DNA from: Rhodanobacter denitrificans
Lineage (GTDB): Bacteria > Pseudomonadota > Gammaproteobacteria > Xanthomonadales > Rhodanobacteraceae
DNA: 64,000 nucleotides
Assembly (NCBI GenBank): GCA_003241385.1
Contig: QFPO01000020.1
Coordinates: 1 to 64,000 of the forward strand
Direction of reading: 5' to 3'
Shown: piece after piece, positions 28,445 to 37,645 of the stretch
How the letters are laid out: each line of letters starts with the position of its first letter
Numbering within the stretch: the stretch's first letter is position 1
Notes under the pieces: model-generated
Database searches by the model: none
What the model was told of the DNA's origin: nothing
The model's input: the letters and a program-made list of their open reading frames with translations, nothing else
Program-made: the position numbers and the translations under genes

Positions 28445-29404
28445 ATGCGCGGCTCCGAATTCGCGGAACTCAAGGCCTTCGTGGCCGTCGTCGACCGGGC
28501 CAGCTTCGCCCGCGCGGCCGATCACCTGGGGCTGTCCCGTTCCGCGCTCAGCCAGATCATCCGCCAGCTCGAATCGAGGCTCGGCGTCCGCCTGTTGAAT
28601 CGCACGACACGCAGCGTCTCGCCGACGGAACCCGGGCGGCGTCTGCACGAGCGGATGGCGCCGATGCTGCGCGAGATGGACGAAGCGGTCGCACAGGCCG
28701 TCGGCGCGAATGCGCGCGCCGCCGGCACGTTGCGGATCAACACCCTGAGCATGGCGGTGAAGAAGGTGATCGCGCCGCGGCTGGGCCGCTTCGCGCGCGC
28801 GCATCCGGATGTCGTCCTCGACATCGTGATCGAAGACGGCCTCAGCGATATCGCCGGCGAAGGTTTCGATGCCGGTATCCGCGTGGGCGGGCGCCTGGAG
28901 AAGGACATGGTCGCGGTCCGGCTCACGCCGGACTTCGAGCTGCTCGCCGTGGCCTCGCCCGACTATCTCGCCCGACACGGCGAACCCAGGACGCCCGCCG
29001 ATCTGAGCCGTCACGCCTGCATCAACTGGCGCTTCCCCGGCAGCGGCAAGATCGCGGGATGGCCGTTCAAGAAGAAGGGCAAGGCGGTCGAATTCTTCGG
29101 CGAGGGGCCGCTGATCTCGAACCATCAGGACATCATCGTGGCCGCGGCGCTGCAGGGACTCGGCATCCTGTACGCCTACAACGATGAAGACGTCGCCGAG
29201 GCGCTGGCGCAAGGCCGGCTCAAGCGCGTGCTCGCCGACTGGTCGCCGACGATGCCGGGTCTGTACCTCTACTACTCGAGCCGGCGCTACCTGCTGCCGG
29301 CGCTGCGTGCGTTTATCGACTGTCTGCTCGATCGTGATCTTAATCGGATGGGGGGCTTTGAGTTAGGCGGCTCGGCGTCTGCTTTCGACCCGAAGCGGAC
29401 TTAA
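28445..29404 (+). CDS. LysR family transcriptional regulator
   Basis: This is a 319-residue LysR protein with an intact N-terminal helix-turn-helix (FAELKAFVAVVDRASFARAADHLGLSRSALSQ). The effector domain ends PGLYLYYSSRRYLLPALRAFIDCLL, the same subgroup as the regulator at 25018. The last 25 or so residues, after FIDCLLDRD, are unusual and end in FDPKRT. They are encoded by a hairpin-forming segment at 29377-29400, so the native C-terminus may have been replaced. It is divergent from the SnoaL-SDR unit and probably controls it. Confidence 0.87.
   Translation: MRGSEFAELKAFVAVVDRASFARAADHLGLSRSALSQIIRQLESRLGVRLLNRTTRSVSPTEPGRRLHERMAPMLREMDEAVAQAVGANARAAGTLRINTLSMAVKKVIAPRLGRFARAHPDVVLDIVIEDGLSDIAGEGFDAGIRVGGRLEKDMVAVRLTPDFELLAVASPDYLARHGEPRTPADLSRHACINWRFPGSGKIAGWPFKKKGKAVEFFGEGPLISNHQDIIVAAALQGLGILYAYNDEDVAEALAQGRLKRVLADWSPTMPGLYLYYSSRRYLLPALRAFIDCLLDRDLNRMGGFELGGSASAFDPKRT
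29377..29400. repeat. Imperfect hairpin element at 3' end of LysR gene
   Basis: GTCTGCTTTCG and CGAAGCGGAC form an imperfect inverted repeat around ACC, followed at once by the TAA stop. Peptides ending FDPKRT from similar hairpins recur as odd C-termini in proteobacterial genomes, so this may be a dispersed element. It marks the change from native sequence to the disturbed region at 29.4-36.5 kb. Identity as a repeat family is from memory. Confidence 0.4.
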
Positions 29405-29715
29405 ACGCGCAGCGCATCGACCACCAAACGGAATGCAGGCGATGGCTGTCTCCGGCTGGGGTAGTACAAGTGGTATCTAGTAAACGGCGGACACCAGTGT
29501 GCTAGCACTCGCACCAGTTCGCCCGATTCGATATGAGGCGCGAACTCGGGCAGGAAGGCGACTCTAGACCATCCAGCGCGGCCGCGATGATATGGTGGCT
29601 GGCGTTGAAGATGACCTGCCCTTCCCACAGGTAGAGACCACCATGAGTCGGGAACCGGATGTTGACGCAGCGATGTCCGACCAGATCGCGCGGCGTTTTC
29701 GGTGGCGTATCATTA
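29401..29715 (-). pseudogene. LysR effector-domain remnant, truncated and frameshifted
   Basis: The minus strand encodes the C-terminal half of a LysR protein. It begins with TPRDLVGHRCVNIRFP and NASHHIIAAALDG. After a one-base deletion near 29563-29566 it continues in another frame as VAFLPEFAPHIESGELVRVL and YHLYYPSRRQPSPAFRLVVDAL. Restoring one base would read DGLGVAFLPEF, as in intact relatives. The DNA-binding half is missing; homology stops near 29710, just before the large foreign gene. It belongs to the same subgroup as the two LysR genes to the left. Confidence 0.8.
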
Positions 29716-29763
29716 CTTGATGGCCGCCTCTGGGCGGGGCTTGTCGTATGAACGAGGGGGCTC

Positions 29764-32700
29764 ATGGACATAAAGATTCTTGGGGGCAACGGACTGCATG
29801 CTAGCGAAGTTCGAGCGGTCAAGCGGATGCAGGAGTCGTTGAGGCAAAGCTGGTTTGGCTACGCCAGTCTGCTCGTTGTTGATGACGAGGGGTCCATGGA
29901 CGTGGACACGATGATCATCACGCATGACCGTCTATTACTTGTGGAGCTCAAGGAATGGACCGGGAAGCTTGAGAGCAGTGACGGCCGCTGGTACCTCAAC
30001 GGTTACTCCAAAGGGAAGAGTCCCTATGAGATCAAGCGTGTCCACGCGATTCGGATTAGCAAGCTGCTAGGAAGGGAGCTTCAACACAAGCTCGGCTATG
30101 TCCCCAGAGTTGAAGCCCACGTCGTGATGTGCGGGACTGCCAGTCCAGAAAATCTTTCAACAACGGAACGTCGCTTCGTTCACACGCTTGATGAGTTTCT
30201 CAAAATAAATGGAGCCAACGATTACGCAAGGGTTGTTTCTGAGGCGCCGCAAAATTATACGGACCTGTTTGATCGCCGAGGGAAGCCGCGCCCAAATAAC
30301 GCGACTTGTCGGCCCATCTTCGAACAGTTCTTCGCCGGAAGCCGGGTCAGGCCGAAGGAATTTTCCTATCACAGCTATACGGCCGAACCAACCCCTTGGT
30401 TTCGGCACAAGCTCGGCTTGTTCGCGGAATTCAAAGGCCATCATCAGGAAATTGCCAATGATCTGGCGCTGATGAGGCGTTGGAACATGTCGTCGCTCGG
30501 CGTCGGCAACGCCACGCAAGAGCAGTGGGCAAAAGTCGCTCTTCGTGAATATCGAGTGTTCGCGCTCGCAAAATCTCATGAGAGAGGGCTGGAAGAATAT
30601 CTACTTCGCCCGCTGGTTCCGCTCAGCACAAGTGACGTTTCTGACGACTTTACAGAGCTTTACGAGCTCAGGAGAACCTTTAGCCGCCTGGATGAGCACC
30701 TAAGCAAAGTGGGGCCGGCTCATGACCCCCAGTCTCGTTTGGATCTGGTCAGAGCTCTCTTAGTGCCATTTTCAGAATTGCACGCCTTAGGCGTTGCGCA
30801 TCGTGATATCGACCTTCACAACTTGTGGCACGCAGCAGATCAGCGAAGCGTGGTCATCTCTGGTCTCGCAGCGGCTTTTTTCCCGGAGCGTGGAACGGTT
30901 AGCGAGGTTCGAGACCTCCTGCAGGGTTCGCATGTCCGGTTGCCGGAAGAGGCAATGGGCGTAGAGGGAGAGATTTACGACGCCTTTAGGCAAGACGTGT
31001 TCATGCTCGCCGCCGCTGCGTATCGAATTCTGTTCCCTGAGTCAGACCTTCCGCGCGACGAGCAAGGAATCTGGCAATGGGTCCCCCCGAGACAAGATCC
31101 ATATGGCGGCGCCCTGAGCGCTTGGCTTCAGCGCGCCCTCTCCTGGGGGCCGGTCGATCGCTTTGAAAATGCTGCCGCGATGTTGGCGGCTCTCAACGAG
31201 TGCGTTAAGCCGGCGGCGGCGAGCAAAGAGGAGGCAATCAATACCTGGAACGAGATATCGGATGGCGACTTCATAAAGCGAGGATGGGGCCAGTTTCAGA
31301 TCTTTCAGCACTTCCCGCCAAGCCACGGCGAGAACCCTGGATCGGGACAAGTGCTCCGATACAGATCCGCGGTTGACGATGGGTCCGTACTGGTCAAACT
31401 TTGGTTGCAGGTTGCCCCGAACGCCGGCACGCACGGACTGAATCGGCGTGTCGCGGCATTCCGATCCAAGGCCGAAAAAGTCAGGTCGCGTGAAACCGCG
31501 ACCCCGCACCTTGTCGACTTCGGATTGCTGGAGTCGGGAGGCCTCCTCGTAGTAACCAGAATTGAGCCAGGTAAGGAGTGGCAGGAAGCTATCGCAGGGG
31601 CGGACATTCCATCACGCAGGCGGATCGCCGCGGCCCTAATTCAAGCGGTTTCGGCATTGCACGACCAGCAGCTGAGCCACGGGGACATTCACCCAGGAAA
31701 TCTGCTCGTGCAATATCCGGAGGCGCCGGAGGCCGGCTCCGAAAGGGTTCTCCTGCTCGACTTTCTCGACTTTGGGGAGAGGACGCAACCCTTCAATGTC
31801 GAATATGGTCCACCAAATCCGGCATCAACCGACGGCTTCGGTCGCGATCGCTTTGCGGTCTACAAGCTTGTGGAAGAGCTCCTAGTCGAGGAATACGACG
31901 AACAATTCAAACAGGAGCTAGAGGTCGGTCGCAGCCAGCCGCAAGGCGTGCCCGTATCACTATCTCCGCTGCAGGTCGAGGTTCGACGGCTCATCGAGGG
32001 AGTATCGGAATCGTCCGAAGCGGCAGCACCGATCATTGTTCCTTGGAACAGAATTCAGTTCGCAGGCTCGGAGTTCGCGCTCGAGTCCGACGGCGGCGGC
32101 TACCACTTCAATTGCAAATGGGATAAGCGCAACGATGCCTTGCTGGACTGCTACGTAACAGGCCTTAATGGCGCAATCACATTTGTGATTGATCCTGAGC
32201 AGCGTCAGCTCCGGGATGTCCGATTGGTAACTCCAATTCCGCTCAGTGAGCTGGTGTCAGCCAGCAATAAGTCCTCCGCAAGCATCGAACGCTCAATCGC
32301 GCTCCTCAAGTCGAACGAGCGCGGGCCAGGGATTCAAGATCTCCTCGACCTGATTCTGGGGCTTGATCCGGTGCTCTCGCTGCTTGAGGCGAAATTTTCT
32401 CCCCCGAACTCGGAGGCGGCGGAGAGGCCGGAGGAAGCGGGTATTCGAATCGAAGAGATTTGGCGAGCTCTGATGAACACCGAAGAGGAGAGCCTCCTCG
32501 AAGTCGAAGTGACCGGTGCCATCCAAGAAAACGCTGTGGGCCAAATGCGGCTTCCATACCGGACGGCGAACGGTGCCGCGATGGATTTCGGCTCGGATGA
32601 TCGCGTTTTCGTTAGTCTGAAGGACGACGGCAACAATTTTGCAGTTCTGGACATACTCCAAACAAGCCAAGATGAGCTTGTAATTGATGTCACCAGAATG

Positions 32701-35700
32701 GACGTCCGCAAGCGCGTCATACCTGGCGCGATGCTAAAGCTCGAATCCTTACAGAGCAAAGCCTCGCGAGACCGAAAATCCAAAGCAATGGAGCGCGTGC
32801 TAGAGCACGCCTCGGCAATTCCCGATCTCCTAAAGTACTTTGATCCCATCGCCTCACCATCGATCTCTCCGATGGCTCCTCGACCCAGTGCAGAGCGAAT
32901 TAGACAGCTATACGATGACGAAGAAACAAGCCTCAATGAGCGGCAAGTCGAGGCCTTTCAACAACTGATTGAGCAGGGACCCGTTGGTGTTCTTCAGGGG
33001 CCACCAGGCACCGGAAAGACGACGTTCGTTGGGGCGTTCATTCACTACCTCTTTAGCGAGGTCGGCGTTAGAAACGTACTGCTGGTCGGGCAGTCTCACA
33101 CGGCTGTTGATGCAGTAGCTACGAAGGCTCGAGCGATGTGCCAGAGGCACGTTTTTCCGCTCAGCGTAGTTCGAATGGGACAAGAGCGAATGCTCGCCAC
33201 ACCAATGTTGGATGCCCACTCGCGGGCGATCCAGCGTCAAATGCGACATTCTTTCCATCGCGAGTACGAGCATCGTATCGCGGTCTTTTCAGAGCGCCTT
33301 GGGATACCGACGCAGCTTTCGGCCGAGTTGGCTTCTCTGCACCGAACGCTAGATGGGCTTGTCTCGTCAATTGTTAGATATGAAGCAGAATTGAACTTGG
33401 CAAAGTCGGAGACAGCAAGCGGTGACCTTCGCGAACGTGTTCCCGAGCTGCAGTCTCAGCTTGACGAGGTCCGAGAGCTCACTTCCAGAATTGTTCGAAA
33501 TCGATTCCCAGAGGAGGGGGCGTCTCTTCTAGAGTCCGAGAATTTATGGGAGAGCACCATCGCGCTGGTTGCGTCTGCCCACGGCGTCAATAATCCGGCA
33601 GCTCTCTCCCGCCTAAAAATGTTGCTTTCACTCAGTCAGGAATGGCTTTCTGTTCTACACGCAGGCCAGGCCAACTACGACCAATTCCTGGTGCAGACGA
33701 GGCAATTGGTCTGCGGCACTCTGGTCGGCATGGGACAGAAGCAACTCGGCGTAGCCGATGTCGATTTCGATTGGGTGATTGTCGACGAAGCTGCTCGCGC
33801 GCAAGCGAGTGAGCTAATGATCCCGCTTCAGTCTGGACGCAGGATCTTGTTGGTCGGTGACCACAGGCAGTTGCCGCCGGTCTACGAGCCATCTCACCTT
33901 CGCGCGGCTTCCAAGTCTTTGGGAATCTCGCCAGACTCACTTAGGCAGACTGACTTTGAGCGCGCATTCCGTGTTACTCGCGGAGTTGCCCTCAATACGC
34001 AATATCGAATGGTCGAGCCAATTAGCGACCTGGTTTCCGATTGTTTCTATAAAGATGACGGCGTGCAGCTGAGGACCGGCCGCGGCGAGTCACGGGCTTG
34101 GTGCGAACATCTTGCCTTTCCTTGGAAGTCTCCTGTTACCTGGGTCGATAGTGGAGCTGGGCCAGACTCAACCGGCGACAGCGACCCGAGTAAGCAAGGG
34201 AAATACGTAAATCCCCACGAAGCCCGCCTCGTGCTTCGGCTCCTTCAGCGCCTCGCCACCCCAGACAAGGCGGAGCTGCTCAAGGACATTCAGTCGTCAC
34301 ACCACCCAATTGGTGTGATCACGATGTATAGCGCGCAAAAGGCACTGCTTGAAAAGGAGCTCAGCAAGGCCGAGTGGGCTGCCTCAATTCGTAGCCTGAT
34401 CAGAATCGATACGGTAGATAGCTATCAGGGGCAAGAAAACCCATTCATCATCTTGAGTCTTGTTCGAGACAATATCAGCGAGACACAGGGCTTCATGTGG
34501 GAGCCGTCGCGAATCAATGTTTCGCTTTCCCGAGCCCAAGAGCGCCTTGCGATCGTAGGTGCAGCTCGGATGTGGCGAAAGCGAAACAAACTAGATCCGT
34601 TGGGGCGCGTGCTTCGCTTCATCGAGGAGAAGGCGGCGAATTCGATTTCCAACAGGCCGTCCCTGAGGAGGCCGAAAATGCTTGACGAAGAAGTTGATGC
34701 CGGTGAGACGGAAGGGCTGGGCAAGCGCCGACTAGCAAATGTCATTTCCGTACTGCTGCCGGCGAGGGAATACCGGTTGGAGTGTTCATGGACTACCGAA
34801 AGGCCTCTTCCGGCTATTGAGGAATTCGCTTGCAGATTGATCGTCATGATGGAGAGCGCCAGCCCTAGCGAGCTTCAAGTGTACTTTGGGCTGTCTAAGC
34901 TGGAGACGGATGGTTTGGTTGGCAGTCTTACAAGAAACAGGCTGGTTGACGTTGCGGACGACGGACTACTTCACCCGTCGGCGATCCTCCGCGCGAAGCA
35001 GATTGCTACAGGAGAGGTTCCGACGTTTACAACTTTCGAAACCCGAGAGGAAGACGCAGTATTTGACCTGCTGGCCCTTCAGCTCGTCCCGCGCCGCGGC
35101 TACAATAATTCGAGGTTTGGTCTGCCGGAGGTACCAATGCCGGAGCTAGCGAAGTCAGTCGCTCCCGACCGTGTAGCCGAGGCATTCAGCGAGCAGTCTC
35201 GAGCGTTCTTGGAATTCTCGTGGGGCCGCACAAAGGAAAGCTTCAAGACTCGCCTGTACAAGGTAGCCCGTTGTCGACCCATGCGTACCCTGCAGGTGCC
35301 TGTAGACATGGAGATTTCATTGGATGTGGGCGCCACAGGCGACTTGAACGTACACCGAGACGCTGTGGAGCGCTTAGGAGACAACCGTAAGCGACCACTT
35401 TCGATTGAGCTTGAGTCCAAGGTGGCGGACTACCTCGCGAGCGAGAGCCTGCCCAAGACCGCCGCGTCCTTCTCAGACTTTTGCGCCTTGGTTGAGGACG
35501 AGGTTCTTGCTCGGTATGTGCGAGAAAACGAATTCGACCTTTCTAAGTGGCTAAGGGACCGAGATGCGGACAAGACTGGCTATGGGTCACAACTGACCAG
35601 AGGCCTCTTGGGGCCGATTTACCTCGTCGGAAATCGAACGACGCTCATCAATATGTTGCGATCGGAAGACCACGAGGAGGAGCGGTCCAGCATCGCGCAC

Positions 35701-36270
35701 TGGTTGCCTGCGGATGTCCCATTCTGGGCGGCGAATAGTACTGAACTAGTCGAATTTGTCGCAAAATTCCAAAAGGCCCTTGATCGAAAAGATGGAGGTC
35801 GACTGGTCGCGTGTTTTAAGGGTGAGGGCGCTTCAGAGGAGCGTTCGCTTAAGCGGGCATTTCACTCTAGGTTGCCTCATGCCGTGATGTTTTCTGGCGG
35901 AATCCGACTGGATAGATTCGAATTGCTCGTGGTGCCCGAGCGCCTGGCAGTTGCGCAGTACCACGTTCAACCGAGTAAGGTGAGTGCTGTGACGCTTCCG
36001 ATTGGTTACGCAACCACGGACCCCAATCGAGTGGACAGAATCACCAGGCTACTCGCTCAGCGGCTCGCACCAACCATTAGCGCTTCTATTTCTTGGTCGG
36101 CCGATTCGCAGCACGTCCAGAGCCTGATCGATTTCAAAGCGCTAGGAATCGTTGAGATGGCCCGTCTGAAACCCTCGGGCGCGGCTGGGGCAAGCGGCGC
36201 AACACCCGTAGCATCGGCTGAGAAGCCGCACCCAAAAATAATCTTCAAGCGACCAAAGTTTGACTCTTGA
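29764..36270 (+). CDS. Giant NERD-pseudokinase-kinase-SF1 helicase protein, candidate anti-phage defence
   Basis: This is a 2168-residue multidomain protein. Residues about 10-130 are a NERD nuclease-related domain (D48, then E61-L-K63 in LLVELKEW). Residues about 260-480 are kinase-like with HRDIDLHN at 346, but DFG is replaced by SGL, so a pseudokinase. Residues about 505-730 are a second kinase with K545 (VLVKLWL), HGDIHPGN at 639 and DFLDFG at 666, apparently intact. Residues about 1050-1610 form a UPF1-like SF1 helicase: GPPGTGKT at 1079, DEAA at 1341, GDHRQLPP, QYRM near 1414, VDSYQGQE at 1551, SLSRAQERL. The rest has a winged-helix-like part near 1700-1740 and an unassigned end. GAGGGGG precedes the ATG. 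Sampled lines are about 47-52% GC against roughly 70% in flanks, so transfer is likely. It resembles Mokosh-type helicase-kinase defence, but no HKD (phospholipase D) motif is seen. Confidence 0.85.
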   Translation: MDIKILGGNGLHASEVRAVKRMQESLRQSWFGYASLLVVDDEGSMDVDTMIITHDRLLLVELKEWTGKLESSDGRWYLNGYSKGKSPYEIKRVHAIRISKLLGRELQHKLGYVPRVEAHVVMCGTASPENLSTTERRFVHTLDEFLKINGANDYARVVSEAPQNYTDLFDRRGKPRPNNATCRPIFEQFFAGSRVRPKEFSYHSYTAEPTPWFRHKLGLFAEFKGHHQEIANDLALMRRWNMSSLGVGNATQEQWAKVALREYRVFALAKSHERGLEEYLLRPLVPLSTSDVSDDFTELYELRRTFSRLDEHLSKVGPAHDPQSRLDLVRALLVPFSELHALGVAHRDIDLHNLWHAADQRSVVISGLAAAFFPERGTVSEVRDLLQGSHVRLPEEAMGVEGEIYDAFRQDVFMLAAAAYRILFPESDLPRDEQGIWQWVPPRQDPYGGALSAWLQRALSWGPVDRFENAAAMLAALNECVKPAAASKEEAINTWNEISDGDFIKRGWGQFQIFQHFPPSHGENPGSGQVLRYRSAVDDGSVLVKLWLQVAPNAGTHGLNRRVAAFRSKAEKVRSRETATPHLVDFGLLESGGLLVVTRIEPGKEWQEAIAGADIPSRRRIAAALIQAVSALHDQQLSHGDIHPGNLLVQYPEAPEAGSERVLLLDFLDFGERTQPFNVEYGPPNPASTDGFGRDRFAVYKLVEELLVEEYDEQFKQELEVGRSQPQGVPVSLSPLQVEVRRLIEGVSESSEAAAPIIVPWNRIQFAGSEFALESDGGGYHFNCKWDKRNDALLDCYVTGLNGAITFVIDPEQRQLRDVRLVTPIPLSELVSASNKSSASIERSIALLKSNERGPGIQDLLDLILGLDPVLSLLEAKFSPPNSEAAERPEEAGIRIEEIWRALMNTEEESLLEVEVTGAIQENAVGQMRLPYRTANGAAMDFGSDDRVFVSLKDDGNNFAVLDILQTSQDELVIDVTRMDVRKRVIPGAMLKLESLQSKASRDRKSKAMERVLEHASAIPDLLKYFDPIASPSISPMAPRPSAERIRQLYDDEETSLNERQVEAFQQLIEQGPVGVLQGPPGTGKTTFVGAFIHYLFSEVGVRNVLLVGQSHTAVDAVATKARAMCQRHVFPLSVVRMGQERMLATPMLDAHSRAIQRQMRHSFHREYEHRIAVFSERLGIPTQLSAELASLHRTLDGLVSSIVRYEAELNLAKSETASGDLRERVPELQSQLDEVRELTSRIVRNRFPEEGASLLESENLWESTIALVASAHGVNNPAALSRLKMLLSLSQEWLSVLHAGQANYDQFLVQTRQLVCGTLVGMGQKQLGVADVDFDWVIVDEAARAQASELMIPLQSGRRILLVGDHRQLPPVYEPSHLRAASKSLGISPDSLRQTDFERAFRVTRGVALNTQYRMVEPISDLVSDCFYKDDGVQLRTGRGESRAWCEHLAFPWKSPVTWVDSGAGPDSTGDSDPSKQGKYVNPHEARLVLRLLQRLATPDKAELLKDIQSSHHPIGVITMYSAQKALLEKELSKAEWAASIRSLIRIDTVDSYQGQENPFIILSLVRDNISETQGFMWEPSRINVSLSRAQERLAIVGAARMWRKRNKLDPLGRVLRFIEEKAANSISNRPSLRRPKMLDEEVDAGETEGLGKRRLANVISVLLPAREYRLECSWTTERPLPAIEEFACRLIVMMESASPSELQVYFGLSKLETDGLVGSLTRNRLVDVADDGLLHPSAILRAKQIATGEVPTFTTFETREEDAVFDLLALQLVPRRGYNNSRFGLPEVPMPELAKSVAPDRVAEAFSEQSRAFLEFSWGRTKESFKTRLYKVARCRPMRTLQVPVDMEISLDVGATGDLNVHRDAVERLGDNRKRPLSIELESKVADYLASESLPKTAASFSDFCALVEDEVLARYVRENEFDLSKWLRDRDADKTGYGSQLTRGLLGPIYLVGNRTTLINMLRSEDHEEERSSIAHWLPADVPFWAANSTELVEFVAKFQKALDRKDGGRLVACFKGEGASEERSLKRAFHSRLPHAVMFSGGIRLDRFELLVVPERLAVAQYHVQPSKVSAVTLPIGYATTDPNRVDRITRLLAQRLAPTISASISWSADSQHVQSLIDFKALGIVEMARLKPSGAAGASGATPVASAEKPHPKIIFKRPKFDS

Positions 36271-36563
36271 CGAGCGCTCACTCGTCTCTCGATTTCAATC
36301 AGCCTTTTCGTGACAGAAAGCGAATCGCACGTGAGTTGAGCGGCCAACACCATGAGAGCAGCACGTAGCCGTCGGCGATTTCTCTGACCGGCCCCTACTG
36401 AGCCGTAATCTGGTTAGAGACGTCACTGACTGATTCTGGTCTTCGCGCTCCTGCAAGCTGCTCGCGCAATTCGATTCTGGGTCGCAGATCGGGTTGTCGA
36501 TGCCGGGCCTTCACACAGGAACGTGGACAACCTGGCTAGTGTCCAGATCCACTGCCTCGACAT
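36271..36563. other. Right junction of low-GC segment, no gene seen
   Basis: These 293 bases separate the giant gene from the next LysR stop. GC is intermediate. No open frame with a recognisable product, tRNA, direct repeat matching the left junction, or transposase fragment was found by eye. It probably contains the boundary between transferred and resident DNA. Confidence 0.4.
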
Positions 36564-37457
36564 CTAGCCGGAGTGCTGACCGCTCGGATCATCCGGAGCG
36601 CTCGCAGAATGCCCGAGCATCCTCCCGGCGATATCGAGCAGTGCCCGCAGCCGATCCATGTGGCGAAGATCCTGGTGATAACCGACCCAGACGTCGCGGC
36701 CGGGCGGTTCTCCGAACAGGTCGATGCGGTGAAGCCCGTCGACGCCCTCGGCCAATGGCCGCGGCAGCACCGCGATGCCCTGGCCTCGACGGCACATCTG
36801 CGCTTGAACGCTGCGGCTGGTGCTGGTGAAGGCGCGTCGTGAGTGCGGGAATCGATCGAGCAGCCAGGTGACGTCCGGGAAGTGCGCCTGGGCCGAGTTC
36901 ATCAGGATCAGGCTGACCGATTCGGGATCGTCGCTCAGCGCGCGCACGGTCGCCGCCGATCCGTAGAGACCGTACGGCATCCTCATCAGTCGGCGCTGGA
37001 CGATGTCCGGCTCACTGAACGGAACGATGCGGAAAGCGACATCGGCCTCGCGACGGGAGAGATCAAGAAGCCGGTAGCTCGCGATGACCTCGGGCACGAC
37101 CGCAGGGTGTAGGCGTCCCAGTTCGACGAAGACGGGCGCGAGGACGTAGGCAGCGAACCAGTCCGCCGAGGAGATCCGCAGGATGCCTTCGAGCCGCTGA
37201 TGGTTGCCCGCCAGGCGCCTCTCCATCGAGAGCGCGGAGGCCTCCATGGACTCGGCGAGCGACAGCACCGCATCTCCGGCATCGGTCAGCACCAGGCCGT
37301 CTTTCGTCCGGCGAAAGAGCGGCTGCTCGGCCTCGTCCTCGAGCGCCTTGATGCGACGACCGACGGTGGGATGGCTGACGCCGAGGCTGCGGGCCGCCTC
37401 GCCGAGCGATCGTCCGCGGACGACCGCGAGGAATATCCGGATATCGCTCCATTCCAT
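36564..37457 (-). CDS. LysR family transcriptional regulator
   Basis: This is a 297-residue LysR protein with helix-turn-helix WSDIRIFLAVVRGRSLGEAARSLGVSHPTVGRRI at the N-terminus. This form of the recognition helix (SHPTVGRRI) is typical of a LysR subgroup distinct from those at 25-29 kb. The effector domain is complete, with a Ser/Pro/Asp-rich tail. It is divergent from the MFS exporter gene and is its likely regulator. Confidence 0.9.
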   Translation of the reverse strand: MEWSDIRIFLAVVRGRSLGEAARSLGVSHPTVGRRIKALEDEAEQPLFRRTKDGLVLTDAGDAVLSLAESMEASALSMERRLAGNHQRLEGILRISSADWFAAYVLAPVFVELGRLHPAVVPEVIASYRLLDLSRREADVAFRIVPFSEPDIVQRRLMRMPYGLYGSAATVRALSDDPESVSLILMNSAQAHFPDVTWLLDRFPHSRRAFTSTSRSVQAQMCRRGQGIAVLPRPLAEGVDGLHRIDLFGEPPGRDVWVGYHQDLRHMDRLRALLDIAGRMLGHSASAPDDPSGQHSG

Positions 37458-37645
37458 GTCCGGCCTGTGCGTTCAAAAATGTACGCGAAATATGCAGGAG
37501 TGGCAGTCCACAAACAATCCTGTAGGGATCAACATGCCGCCCCTGCACCGGTGGTCGGCCCATGGAGACCGTGGTTCGACCCGTACGCGACGTGAGTGAA
37601 GTCGCGGGCGATCGGGCGAACACGTCCCCCAGGCAATCCTCCGAC

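Noticed and set aside
34680..36270. Phospholipase D (HKD) nuclease in the C-terminus of the giant protein, as in Mokosh
   Set aside because: No HxKxxxxD motif could be found in the last 530 residues, so the PLD assignment was not made.
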